Shown here in pieces: positions 23,080 to 30,498 of a stretch of DNA of 64,000 nt. Origin of the DNA: Ructibacterium sp965146665 (GTDB lineage: Bacteria; Bacillota; Clostridia; Monoglobales; Monoglobaceae); contig CBCTHE010000011.1 in assembly GCA_965146665.1 (NCBI GenBank), forward strand, positions 1 to 64,000. Reading direction: 5' to 3'. Under the pieces are notes generated by a model. The model searched no databases, was not told the DNA's origin, and saw only the letters and a program-made list of their open reading frames with translations. Each line of letters begins with the position of its first letter. Within the stretch, counting starts at the first letter, position 1. A program made the position numbers and the translations under genes.

Positions 23080-25150
23080 CTTGTCTTTTCCTCATAAAGC
23101 GGTTATTCTGATAGTATGGACAAAAAACCATATCCATTGAATCGTCATAAATGCAATAGCAATTACGTCCTTTTTGCTTCGCGGCATAAAGTGCCTGATC
23201 CGCGCAGTGGAACAGCGCCTCATACTCTGCTGCGTGTTTGGGGGCAAGTGCAACCCCCATACTTGCACAAATATGAAAACCTTGATATATGCCGCCGATG
23301 GATTGAAAAATACGCTCGGCCACGGAAGAAATATCCATCTTATATTCCACAAAAATTAAAAATTCATCTCCGCCGATTCTGGCAACAATATCTGATTCCC
23401 GCACCGATTTTTGTACTCTTTGTGCGGCTTGACGCAGCACTTCGTCTCCAAACATATGTCCATAAAGATCGTTGGCCTTTTTGAAAAAATCCAGGTCAAA
23501 CAGCATAAGTGCGTATTTTTTATTTACGGAATATTTTTTTCCAATTGCTTCTTTTATCTTCCTGCGGGCATAGTTTCTGCGGTATAAACCAGTGACATCA
23601 TCAATACTTGCTGTTTGCTTCAAAAAATCCAGTTCGGTGATTTCCTCATGAATGTCCGTGCATTTTCCGATAACACCTGTAACTGCATTCGTATCATTCC
23701 CCAGCCAAAGCGGACGGGCTGTAATTTTGAACCATCGCCAGCGCCCCTTGATACAGAGACAGTAATTTTCCATAACCGTAGGATCGCTTGGTGATACGAG
23801 ACAAATCTTATCCTGCAGATCTTGATAGTCCTCAGTTTTCATACTCTGCTTAAACAGACTGTTCTCTTTTGCATTAACGATAATTTCAGGTAATCCAAGC
23901 TGAACCGCGCCCTCTTCGGAAAGCATTAGAACATCTGTCTGATATGTATACTCAAAAAGGATTTCCTTTGACATTGCTGCAATAAACTGATACTTAATAC
24001 GTTCCTGTTCCAAGAGCGCCAATGTACGGCCGGAAACCTCATCACTTTGCAGGATGTTTCGCGTAATTTCTTTTACTTCTTCTTTTGCAGCATACCCCCG
24101 TGAACGCAGTTTTAGATTCTTTTCTAACATTGGTCCAATGTCTTTCATGCATTGCAGCAACAGCGGATTAAAAGCACCGCATTGTCCGCTGAAAATCATT
24201 TCTAGGGCCTTTTGATGTGAATAAGCCTCTTTATAAACGCGCTTGTGTGTCAAAGCGTCATACACATCGGCAAGGGAAACCACCTGTGCCTCTATGGGAA
24301 TTTCATCACCCGCAAGGCCATCCGGATACCCCTTGCCATCATAACGCTCATGGTGCCACCGACAAATATCTCTTGCGATCCGCACGATCTCTTCATTCGG
24401 ATAATACCGTGTTTTTTCCAACATATTTGCGCCAATGCTGCTATGTGCTTTTATCTTCTCATATTCTTCAGAGGTAAGTTTTCCGGGTTTATTTATGATT
24501 TGTTCATCAATAGAAATTTTCCCAATGTCGTGCAGTGAGGATGCGTTTGCAATCAGCAGAATTTTAGATTGAAGACAACGGTATTGATCATTTAAGGCAC
24601 AGAGCTGCTTTAACAGCATTTCTGTAATGGTACGAATATTAAAAACGTGTATGCCGCTCTCCCCATTGCGAAATTCTACAATGTGACTTAAAACCTCAAC
24701 CATAATAAGATTGTTTCTTTCTTTTTCTACAACTTGCTCTGTTACTGCATTTTCAAGAAATTTTTGTTTGGAATAGAGCATGATCGTGTTGGAAACACGC
24801 CGCCTGATTGTTTTTGGGTCAAAAGGACGGCTCACATACTCGGTTGCACCTAAATCATAGGCAGTATCGATATATGTTGCAGCTGTTTCTGCGGATATGA
24901 TGATAACTGGGATCTGTTCAATCCATTTGTTTTTATTCATCAGTGCCAGCACCTCAAGCCCATCCATTTCCGGCATAACAATATCCAGCAAGATCAATGA
25001 AATCTCAAATTGATAAAATTCCAAAATTCTTATTGCTTGAAGCCCATTCTCCGCCTCCAAAATTTCATACTCATTGCATAGCATATCCGCAAGCAAGGAA
25101 CGGTTCAGTTCTGAGTCATCAACAATTAGAACTTTATTTTGGCACTTCAT
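23069..25150 (-). CDS. Response regulator REC-HD-GYP-PAS-GGDEF
   Basis: A 693-aa cytoplasmic output protein. The receiver domain is at residues 5-125 with phospho-acceptor D56 (SLILLDIVMP) and acidic pocket D11/D12. An HD-GYP phosphodiesterase follows, with H207-D208 (SLHDIGKISIDEQI) and G274-Y-P276 (HHERYDGKGYPDG). Then comes a PAS-like domain (about 385-510) and a GGDEF diguanylate cyclase with an intact signature at 593-597 (RIGGDEF). It thus carries both synthesis and degradation motifs for c-di-GMP (HD-GYP may also act on 3'3'-cGAMP). ATG 25150 follows AAGGTG and overlaps the HPt stop codon by four bases. Phosphate probably arrives from the HPt. Confidence 0.9.
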   Translation of the reverse strand: MKCQNKVLIVDDSELNRSLLADMLCNEYEILEAENGLQAIRILEFYQFEISLILLDIVMPEMDGLEVLALMNKNKWIEQIPVIIISAETAATYIDTAYDLGATEYVSRPFDPKTIRRRVSNTIMLYSKQKFLENAVTEQVVEKERNNLIMVEVLSHIVEFRNGESGIHVFNIRTITEMLLKQLCALNDQYRCLQSKILLIANASSLHDIGKISIDEQIINKPGKLTSEEYEKIKAHSSIGANMLEKTRYYPNEEIVRIARDICRWHHERYDGKGYPDGLAGDEIPIEAQVVSLADVYDALTHKRVYKEAYSHQKALEMIFSGQCGAFNPLLLQCMKDIGPMLEKNLKLRSRGYAAKEEVKEITRNILQSDEVSGRTLALLEQERIKYQFIAAMSKEILFEYTYQTDVLMLSEEGAVQLGLPEIIVNAKENSLFKQSMKTEDYQDLQDKICLVSPSDPTVMENYCLCIKGRWRWFKITARPLWLGNDTNAVTGVIGKCTDIHEEITELDFLKQTASIDDVTGLYRRNYARRKIKEAIGKKYSVNKKYALMLFDLDFFKKANDLYGHMFGDEVLRQAAQRVQKSVRESDIVARIGGDEFLIFVEYKMDISSVAERIFQSIGGIYQGFHICASMGVALAPKHAAEYEALFHCADQALYAAKQKGRNCYCIYDDSMDMVFCPYYQNNRFMRKRQDEI

Positions 25151-25524
25151 CCTATCACCTTTTCCACTGTATAATTTGTTAGAGTATTGATACATTCCAG
25201 TACCAATGCATAAGCTCTTTTTGTGTTTTGCAGCAACGAACCCACATTTTCGCCGGGCATTCCGCCTCGAAACATTTCAGTAAGCTCTATTGTGCTGTCT
25301 GCAAGGGATGTCAGACTCAAATTTAAAGCAACTCCTTTTAGTGTATGTGCTGCAATAAATGCGGTTTTGTAATCATTATTTTTTACTGCCTCACAAAGAG
25401 AAGCAAAATTAGTATCTTTTTGAAAAATCTTTAAATATTTTATGATTCGTTCATCACTGCCCATTCTATAAACAGCTTCGTCATAATTTCCATCCATTTT
25501 TTGATAACATTCTTGAACGTTCAT
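25147..25524 (-). CDS. Free HPt phosphotransfer protein
   Basis: A 125-aa four-helix-bundle protein whose signature AAHTLKGVALNL contains the phospho-accepting H60, followed by the usual second helix (LADSTIELTEMF). HPt proteins shuttle phosphate between receiver domains of hybrid kinases and terminal response regulators. Here it is the first gene of the leftward operon, translationally coupled to the REC-HD-GYP-GGDEF gene, while the two hybrid kinases that need an HPt lie at its end. A self-contained phosphorelay is inferred. No strong promoter could be fixed in the 150 bases upstream. Confidence 0.85.
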   Translation of the reverse strand: MNVQECYQKMDGNYDEAVYRMGSDERIIKYLKIFQKDTNFASLCEAVKNNDYKTAFIAAHTLKGVALNLSLTSLADSTIELTEMFRGGMPGENVGSLLQNTKRAYALVLECINTLTNYTVEKVIG

Positions 25525-25638
25525 CTCTGTATCACCAACCTTTAACCATATTTGAGCAATTATTTGCCTGATCTATCTTTATATAAGAAATATCTGCAAT
25601 TAGGCAGCAGTTCATCTGTGTACCTGTACCAATCGATT

Positions 25639-25661
25639 TATTGTATACTGAAAATACAATA
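25639..25661 (+). promoter_or_regulatory. Promoter/operator of the RNase toxin gene
   Basis: An inverted repeat TATTGTAT / ATACAATA (25639-25646, 25654-25661, seven-base spacer) overlaps a TATACT -10-like box (25644-25649) shortly before the toxin gene, as expected for a repressor site. No clear -35 is visible. Confidence 0.45.
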
Positions 25662-25681
25662 AACTTGATTGGAGTGATAAA

Positions 25682-26188
25682 ATGCAATACAGTGAAAATT
25701 GGATAAGGCGGCGAACATTTGTAAAGCCCACGACTTGTTACGAATGTTTAACAAGAAATGGCAGAATATGCTCGTTTTATGAACTTTTAGACATTGGCGA
25801 GCCACAGCTGCATCCAAATTGCGGGTGTCGTTTGGAACGGATGGAAGCCGTTGAAGCAGGCGAGGCAACAAGTATGGGAATGACGGGCGCAGATGCATGG
25901 CTGAAATATTTCGGCGAACTGCCGGATTATTATATTTCGGAGAATGAAGCCAAATTGCTTGGTTGGATCAATATCTATGGAAATTTAGATAAAGTTGCTC
26001 CGGGGAAAATGTTATCAAAAGGGATTTATAGAAATGACGATGGCGTTTTGCCACAAAAGAACAATCGCGTATGGTATGAAGCCGATATAAACTATACGGG
26101 CGGATATAGAAACACTCAGCGAATTGTATTTTCAAACGATGGTCTTGTATTTGTAACTTATGATCATTATAAAACATTTATGAAATAA
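25682..26188 (+). CDS. Barnase-family ribonuclease toxin
   Basis: A 168-aa protein whose residues about 70-168 are a barnase domain: LPDYYISENEAKLLGW, NLDKVAPGKM, WYEADINYTGGYRNTQRIVF and DHYKTF. The catalytic residues of barnase are matched by E133, R143, R147 and H162; the position of barnase Lys27 is Glu87, which might lower activity or shift specificity. The N-terminal part has Cys19, Cys22, Cys30 and LHPNCGC (Cys47, Cys49), a zinc-ribbon-like pattern resembling the end of phage-type MuF domains that carry toxin cargo. There is no signal peptide. The barstar gene follows 18 bases later, so this is a toxin-immunity pair, possibly the tail of a once larger polymorphic toxin. Confidence 0.85.
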   Translation: MQYSENWIRRRTFVKPTTCYECLTRNGRICSFYELLDIGEPQLHPNCGCRLERMEAVEAGEATSMGMTGADAWLKYFGELPDYYISENEAKLLGWINIYGNLDKVAPGKMLSKGIYRNDDGVLPQKNNRVWYEADINYTGGYRNTQRIVFSNDGLVFVTYDHYKTFMK

Positions 26189-26206
26189 CAGGAGGGGATA
26201 AATAGT

Positions 26207-26482
26207 ATGCAAGAAATAACATTGGATTTTACAAATTGCAAATATTTGCTTGATTTACATAAGGAATTGAAAGAAAAATTTGGTTTTCCGGATTATTACG
26301 GTGAGAATTTATCGGCTTTGTGGGATTGTTTGGACAACTATTGTAATTGGAATTTGATTGTTTATGTGCGGGGAATATATGAATTGCCTAAAGAATGGAA
26401 TGAATATATAGACAAAATATTGAGGATTTTCAATGATGTGCATAATTCAACGCCAAATATAAGTTTTAAAGTCATATCATAA
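26207..26482 (+). CDS. Barstar-family RNase inhibitor
   Basis: A 91-aa protein with the barstar core: LDLHKELKEKFGFPDYYGEN followed by LSALWDCLDN. In barstar the helix NLDALWD presents Asp35 and Asp39 to the barnase active site; here Asp39 is kept (LWD) and Asp35 is replaced by Ser. The C-terminus (FNDVHNSTPNISFKVIS) matches the final strand. It is preceded by AGGAGGGG and lies directly after the barnase-like gene, so it is the cognate immunity protein. Length is typical. Confidence 0.9.
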   Translation: MQEITLDFTNCKYLLDLHKELKEKFGFPDYYGENLSALWDCLDNYCNWNLIVYVRGIYELPKEWNEYIDKILRIFNDVHNSTPNISFKVIS

Positions 26483-26582
26483 AGTGCAGAAATCGTAAAA
26501 ATTCAAATCGTGGTTTTATGCGGTTTGTATTTGAGGTGCAAGTGTTCTTACAGGATTTACAATGTTAAAACCCAGTAAAATT

Positions 26583-26625
26583 AAGAAAAAAGAAACCGGA
26601 ACAGTCAAATCCTGCTGTTCCGGTA
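26583..26625 (-). terminator. Terminator for the leftward 4-TM/293-aa gene pair
   Basis: ACCGGAACAG pairs with CTGTTCCGGT (26595-26604, 26615-26624); on the minus strand the stem is followed by TTCTTTTTTCTT. It lies 80 bases after the membrane protein gene and may also stop the barstar transcript. Confidence 0.65.
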
Positions 26626-26706
26626 TGGTCGGAGTGTTCTTATAGGAATTTTTGAAAAAGTCAGTAAAATCAACAGTTACGGGACAGTCAATAAGCAGTG
26701 TTTACG

Positions 26707-27216
26707 TTATCTTTTATTCTTATTAGAAGGCAGTTTTTCATAATCGACAAGTTTTAGCAGGCCAAATAACGCTTTAAAGTTATCAACGGTTGCAATGCCA
26801 ATAGTGATAAAAATAAATATTTTTAAAGTTAATATAACATTGGGCTTATGCGAAAAAGTAATGTACGGAATATCAATGTATTCAAATAAAATAATACATA
26901 TTAGTAACGCAAACATATAAAATATGTATTTATTATTACTAACAAGTTCTGCAAAAGATTTTTTCAAATAATCAAATATTTTCTCTGCATTTTCTTGTTC
27001 GCATGTAGATTTTATAAAATTAGAAATTCGATCAAGTGACGAATATATAAATGTAATTATTGTTATCCCTAATCCTAAAATAACACCAATAAAACCTATT
27101 AAAAATTCATCCTTAATCAGTACCAAACTTTGAGAATCCGTTATTATATTTTGAAGTACAACAGATACAACCATAACAACTATTAAAAAAATATATGTTT
27201 TAATATATTTTATCAT
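26707..27216 (-). CDS. Four-TM membrane protein, unknown
   Basis: A 169-aa protein not recognised by family. Four hydrophobic segments are clear: about 7-25 (TYIFLIVVMVVSVVLQ), 36-60 (IGFIGVILGLGITIITFIYS), 95-117 (YIFYMFALLICIILF) and 126-150 (LTLKIFIFITIGIATV). A charged cytosolic loop (KSTCEQENAEKIFDYLKKSF) separates helices 2 and 3. The start overlaps the stop of the 293-aa gene by four bases, so both are made in tandem and probably act together. Low GC relative to the chromosome suggests transfer. A soluble-sensor plus membrane-effector arrangement is a common design in phage-defence cassettes, but this is only an analogy. Confidence 0.65.
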   Translation of the reverse strand: MIKYIKTYIFLIVVMVVSVVLQNIITDSQSLVLIKDEFLIGFIGVILGLGITIITFIYSSLDRISNFIKSTCEQENAEKIFDYLKKSFAELVSNNKYIFYMFALLICIILFEYIDIPYITFSHKPNVILTLKIFIFITIGIATVDNFKALFGLLKLVDYEKLPSNKNKR

Positions 27217-28094
27217 TTTTCATCATCTTTCTTATCAATCAAAATAGTTTCAACTGACAAAATAGCTTCAAGCAAATCTTTATTAACATCATTCGATTCA
27301 TTTTCATCAATTTTTACTATACTTATTTTTTTTATATTATGTTTACTTTCTGCCTTTTTTTGTTGACCATCTTTCAGATATTTCATTTTCCAACGCCCCG
27401 CCCCGCCAGAAATATATTTCAGTGCACTTTGTAACGATTCATTTAATTTTTTTAACGACAATTTACCCTTTTCATTTTTCACCTTAAATGTTGTTTGTGT
27501 ATTGTTATATTCATTATTTATTAGTTTAAGCATCTCATTTATATTAACATGTCCACCAAAAAGGTTAGGTGAATTAAGTTCAAGTTCAATCTCTATTACT
27601 CCATCAGAATTATCAACAAATGTCCAAAAATTAGCTTCATCTGTAATTTCGTCAATCTTTACAGTAAAACCATATCTAACAAACTCAATTTCCATACATT
27701 TCTCTAATTTGTTTTTTGTTGCTTCAACAGATTTAAATACACTTGTTTTAAGCTGTATTAAAATGATTTGCCTCTTGATATCGAAAACCAAATATACAAA
27801 TGGCAGATTTGTATTAACAACATTCTCGATATCAAATTCACCCTCTTGAAACAATGTTATATTTTCTTCTTTGCTAAATTTACAAAGAAAAACATCCTTT
27901 GCAATCTTTCTGTTAAAAACCAATATGTGCTTATGTCCCTTTAATTCGTAAGTCAATTTATGTTCCGTTGTTATCTTTTCGAATAAGCTTGTAACAGCTT
28001 CATTACGTTTTTCTTCTACAGTATCAAATAAAGATATTTGCTCATTAGGAACAATAAAATATCTAAAAGCAGCAAAAGAATCACTTGCTCTCAT
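27213..28094 (-). CDS. Unknown 293-aa soluble protein
   Basis: Not recognised. It begins MRASDSFAAFRYFIVPNEQI, has no signal or membrane segment and alternates predicted beta strands (PFVYLVFDIKRQIILIQLKT, VIEIELELNSPNLFGG) with a lysine-rich helical C-terminal half (GKLSLKKLNESLQSALKYI, YLKDGQQKKAESK). GGAGRWKMKYLKDG near residue 232 is a possible conserved motif. Codon use is AT-rich like its neighbours. It is coupled to a 4-TM protein downstream and follows an XRE regulator 33 bases upstream, forming a three-gene leftward cassette. Confidence 0.65.
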   Translation of the reverse strand: MRASDSFAAFRYFIVPNEQISLFDTVEEKRNEAVTSLFEKITTEHKLTYELKGHKHILVFNRKIAKDVFLCKFSKEENITLFQEGEFDIENVVNTNLPFVYLVFDIKRQIILIQLKTSVFKSVEATKNKLEKCMEIEFVRYGFTVKIDEITDEANFWTFVDNSDGVIEIELELNSPNLFGGHVNINEMLKLINNEYNNTQTTFKVKNEKGKLSLKKLNESLQSALKYISGGAGRWKMKYLKDGQQKKAESKHNIKKISIVKIDENESNDVNKDLLEAILSVETILIDKKDDEK

Positions 28095-28126
28095 ACATTT
28101 TCACCTTCCTCAAGTCTGGCTTATTT

Positions 28127-28342
28127 TTATTCCTCTCCTACATGCTCCAAAATATCTTCAACCTTGCAATTCAGTAATTTACATATCTTATCAATTACAT
28201 CAAGGGAAACATTTTCACCTTTACCCATTTTCGCCATTGTACTTGAAGATATCCCAATAGCTTTTCTTAAATCACTTTTAGTCATATTTTTATCAATTAA
28301 CAGCTTCCAAAGCTTATTGTAACTAAATGACAACTTCATCAT
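28127..28342 (-). CDS. Small XRE-family regulator of the cassette
   Basis: A 71-aa Cro-type repressor: SYNKLWKLLIDKNMTKSDLR, KAIGISSSTMAKMGKGENVS and LLNCKVEDILEHV are the full helix-turn-helix with the common C-terminal dimer helix. AGGAG precedes two consecutive ATG codons (28342 and 28339); the second has slightly better spacing. It is the first gene of the leftward cassette and is divergent from the gene at 28523. The two palindromes in between (28379-28413 and 28464-28500) are its probable operators, giving control of both directions. Confidence 0.85.
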   Translation of the reverse strand: MMKLSFSYNKLWKLLIDKNMTKSDLRKAIGISSSTMAKMGKGENVSLDVIDKICKLLNCKVEDILEHVGEE

Positions 28343-28378
28343 CTCCTATACATATTCAAGTGTTATTTTACCATAATA

Positions 28379-28500
28379 TTTGATAAATTACAACATTGAT
28401 TTATTTTATCAAACTTTTTGTTCAGAAAAGCATTGACAATAATGTTTTGATATGGTATATTATATTTAATAAATCAAATAATAAGTTTGATTTATTAAAT
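28379..28500. promoter_or_regulatory. Divergent promoter region with two palindromic operators
   Basis: Rightward promoter: TTGACA (28433-28438), 17 bases, TATATT (28456-28461). A perfect 15-bp inverted repeat ATTTAATAAATCAAA (28464-28478) and its complement (28486-28500) covers the start of transcription. A second dyad, TTTGATAAA (28379-28387) and TTTATCAAA (28405-28413), lies toward the XRE gene. Both share the core TTTGATWWA, fitting one regulator. Confidence 0.8.
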
Positions 28501-28522
28501 AATTCTGAAAGGAGAGGATTTT

Positions 28523-28792
28523 ATGAAAAAAGTTTTGGAAGATTTATATTTTGGTGAAATTCAGCCAAATATAAGCAATCCTGACGAAAATTCAAGATTG
28601 AAGAAAGCAGAACAAATTGTAGATGAAAATGAGGAAATATTATTAAAATTGTTGGAAGGAAAAGAGAAGAAATTTCTTTTAAACCTTGTGGATGCTCAAA
28701 GCGAAGTGGACGGTAATTTAGCTTATGAAAATTTTGCATATGGGTTCAAGCTCGGTGCAAGAATTATTTTAGAATCCGTTGCAGAGCTGTAA
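28523..28792 (+). CDS. Small helical protein, DUF6809-like
   Basis: An 89-aa acidic helical protein: MKKVLEDLYFGEIQPN at the start, a central helix with LLKLLEGKEKKFLLNLVDAQ and a C-terminal AYENFAYGFKLGARIILE. This arrangement is typical of a small Clostridia family (DUF6809) found in accessory regions, function unknown. GAAAGGAGAGG precedes the ATG. It has its own promoter under a perfect 15-bp palindrome, so it is probably repressed by the divergent XRE protein; a terminator follows. Confidence 0.7.
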   Translation: MKKVLEDLYFGEIQPNISNPDENSRLKKAEQIVDENEEILLKLLEGKEKKFLLNLVDAQSEVDGNLAYENFAYGFKLGARIILESVAEL

Positions 28793-28816
28793 GTACATAA
28801 GTTAAAATCTTGCTGT

Positions 28817-28862
28817 TATCTCCACGCCTATCTTGTCAAGGGCAGGTGTGGAGATTTTTTCA
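28817..28862 (+). terminator. Intrinsic terminator
   Basis: ATCTCCAC-GCCT pairs with AGG-TGTGGAGAT and is followed by TTTTTT (28854-28860). It ends the small helical-protein gene. Confidence 0.8.
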
Positions 28863-29033
28863 AAGATGCGGTTTTGAAAAAATACAACCCGACCTTGACA
28901 ACGGAAAAACAATATAATCTTGCAGGGGATATGTCAAAAATCACATTTTGGCATATCCTCTTAACTACTATAGATGATGCGGTCAACACAAGACAGGGGG
29001 CAAACACACATACGCGCCGCAGAATAAACAACA
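28863..29033. other. Intergenic, possible degraded DNA
   Basis: No intact gene. Moderately AT-rich sequence between the island terminator and the tRNA terminator. Its mixed composition would fit leftover mobile DNA at a tRNA-adjacent boundary, but no attachment repeat of the tRNA 3' end could be found in the window. Confidence 0.35.
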
Positions 29034-29076
29034 TAAAAAAGGTGTTGTTATAGGCTGAAATCCTATAACAACACCT
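29034..29076 (-). terminator. Terminator of tRNA-Pro
   Basis: Perfect 15-bp stem AGGTGTTGTTATAGG (29040-29054) with its complement (29062-29076); on the minus strand it is followed by TTTTTT. It starts five bases after the tRNA 3' end. Confidence 0.9.
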
Positions 29077-29080
29077 CAAC

Positions 29081-29157
29081 TGGTCGAGGTGACAGGATTT
29101 GAACCTGCGACCCCTTCGTCCCGAACGAAGTACTCTACCAAACTGAGCCACACCTCG
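29081..29157 (-). tRNA. tRNA-Pro (anticodon CGG)
   Basis: The minus strand folds as a complete cloverleaf of 77 nt with encoded CCA (29083-29081). Acceptor stem CGAGGTG / CACCTCG, D-arm with GGCTCAGTTTGGTAGAG, anticodon stem CTTCG / CGAAG with loop TTCGGGA giving anticodon CGG (29123-29121), variable loop, and T-arm with GGTTCAAATCC. It decodes CCG proline codons. The discriminator base is A. The AT-rich barnase/XRE island lies on its 3' side, where tRNA-specific integrases usually insert. Confidence 0.95.
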
Positions 29158-29277
29158 ACAACGTTCAAAATTATAGCACAGAAAAGTTCTGCTTGTCAAG
29201 TCTTTTTCGAGATTTTATTAAAATTCAGCCGAAAAAGTCAAACATGGCTGGCTGGGCAGTGTACAGGGCGGGGAAAA

Positions 29278-29538
29278 TCATCCGGCTTCCTTCTGGTGCC
29301 GGTATTTTTCGCGGGTGGCGCATCCTCCGCGGATGTGCCGCTCCTGTTTATTTTCAAGCAGAATCGCCTTGACCTTCTCCGCAAGCAGCTGATTGATTTT
29401 TATCAAACGCTCGGTCATATCTTTATGTACAGTAGATTTGCTGATGCCAAATTTTTTGGCTGCTTCTCTCACAGTGCATTTATTCTCGATGATGTAGTTT
29501 GCAAGTTCAATCGTTCTTTCTTCGATATAACACCTCAC
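29278..29538 (-). CDS. spoIIID: Sporulation transcription factor SpoIIID
   Basis: An 86-aa DNA-binding protein that in Bacillus and Clostridia controls mother-cell genes with sigma-E and sigma-K. The match is clear: YIEERTIELANYIIENKCTV, REAAKKFGISKSTVHKDMTE, RLIKINQLLAEKVKAILLEN, comprising the HTH and the C-terminal basic helix. The start is GTG 29538, eight bases after GGGAGG; no ATG is available in frame. Its presence marks an endospore-forming lineage. It stands alone, with an nnrE terminator upstream. Confidence 0.92.
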   Translation of the reverse strand: MRCYIEERTIELANYIIENKCTVREAAKKFGISKSTVHKDMTERLIKINQLLAEKVKAILLENKQERHIRGGCATREKYRHQKEAG

Positions 29539-29654
29539 ATACAATGCCTCCCATTTTGCTATTTGTTCCTTACGGAACTTTTGAACTTGGTTTAGTATAT
29601 GCACTGAAAAGACAGGGTATGACAAACCAAATTGTATCAGAGAGGTTTTACGGC

Positions 29655-29687
29655 GAAAAAAGAAAAACGCCTGCGAGGCAGGCGTTT
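29655..29687 (-). terminator. Terminator of nnrE
   Basis: AAACGCCTGC / GCAGGCGTTT stem (29665-29674, 29678-29687) with a three-base loop; the minus strand continues TTCTTTTTTCG. About 50 bases after the nnrE stop. Confidence 0.8.
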
Positions 29688-29735
29688 AGATGGATATGGC
29701 CGACGGTCTTGTTTCGACAACGTATTTTATCCGTC

Positions 29736-30365
29736 TCAGATCCCAATATCGGCCAGAATAAGTTTTCCGCAGAGGCGCAGGCCCTCCGGCTGGGTCTGCG
29801 CCAGCTTCAGCCGGCCAAAGGCAACGGTCAGGTCCGCCTGTATGGCGTCGGGCGCAGCGTCACCGGTATCCGCGTTCAGCCCGCTGGGCAGGTCCAGGGC
29901 AGCGATTTTTACCTCTGCGCGGTTGGCCGCTCTGCATGCCGACGCGGCGGGCTCCCGGAGCGCGCCGTGAAAACCGGCCCCGTAAATTGCGTCTATGATC
30001 AAATCCGCGCCGTCAAACAGGATGTCGCTGACGCCAGGCTCATAGTGCAGGATTTCTATGCCAAGCTCCTGACAGCGGGCGAAATTGGTCTTCGCATCCT
30101 CAGTGGCCGGGAGCCCATCTGCCAGCAGAATGATGACCAGCGCGCCGGCCTCGGAGAGCAGGCGTGCGGCCACAAGGCCGTCTCCGCCGTTGTTTCCCTT
30201 TCCCACCATGGTCAGAACGATCTTTCCCTCTGGGCGGTAGGCTTGAATGATCTCCTCCGCGGCGGCCCTGCCCGCGTTTTCCATCATTTGCAGATAGGGC
30301 ATTCCCCGGTCTGCGGCCGCCTTTTCGATTGCTTTCATCTCCTGTGATGTTACTGCTTTCTGCAT
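29736..30365 (-). CDS. nnrE: NAD(P)H-hydrate epimerase
   Basis: A 209-aa YjeF N-terminal-domain enzyme that interconverts the R and S forms of hydrated NAD(P)H so they can be repaired. Motifs: EMKAIEKAAADRGMPYLQMM with the conserved N-terminal helix, VGKGNNGGDGLVAARLL (nucleotide-binding glycine loop), DLIIDAIYGAGFHG and KIAALDLPSGLNADTG. The start ATG 30365 is preceded by GAGGTG; the longer frame to 30548 lacks support. The dehydratase domain (NnrD), often fused in other bacteria, is not present here and must be encoded elsewhere. Confidence 0.9.
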   Translation of the reverse strand: MQKAVTSQEMKAIEKAAADRGMPYLQMMENAGRAAAEEIIQAYRPEGKIVLTMVGKGNNGGDGLVAARLLSEAGALVIILLADGLPATEDAKTNFARCQELGIEILHYEPGVSDILFDGADLIIDAIYGAGFHGALREPAASACRAANRAEVKIAALDLPSGLNADTGDAAPDAIQADLTVAFGRLKLAQTQPEGLRLCGKLILADIGI

Positions 30366-30498
30366 CGTGTTCACCTCGGCTACAGTGTAACACAGCCGTC
30401 CCGGATTTGCAAGCGGTAACCGATTTTCCGGTCCTTCATATACTGTACTATACCTCTGACAAAGGTGCGGCGGAACCATGGAAAAAGGAGGACAGACT

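Noticed and set aside
26530..26690. Possible attachment-site repeat (GTGTTCTTAnAGG occurs twice)
   Set aside because: The two copies are short and diverge quickly, and neither matches the tRNA-Pro 3' end; too weak to call att sites.
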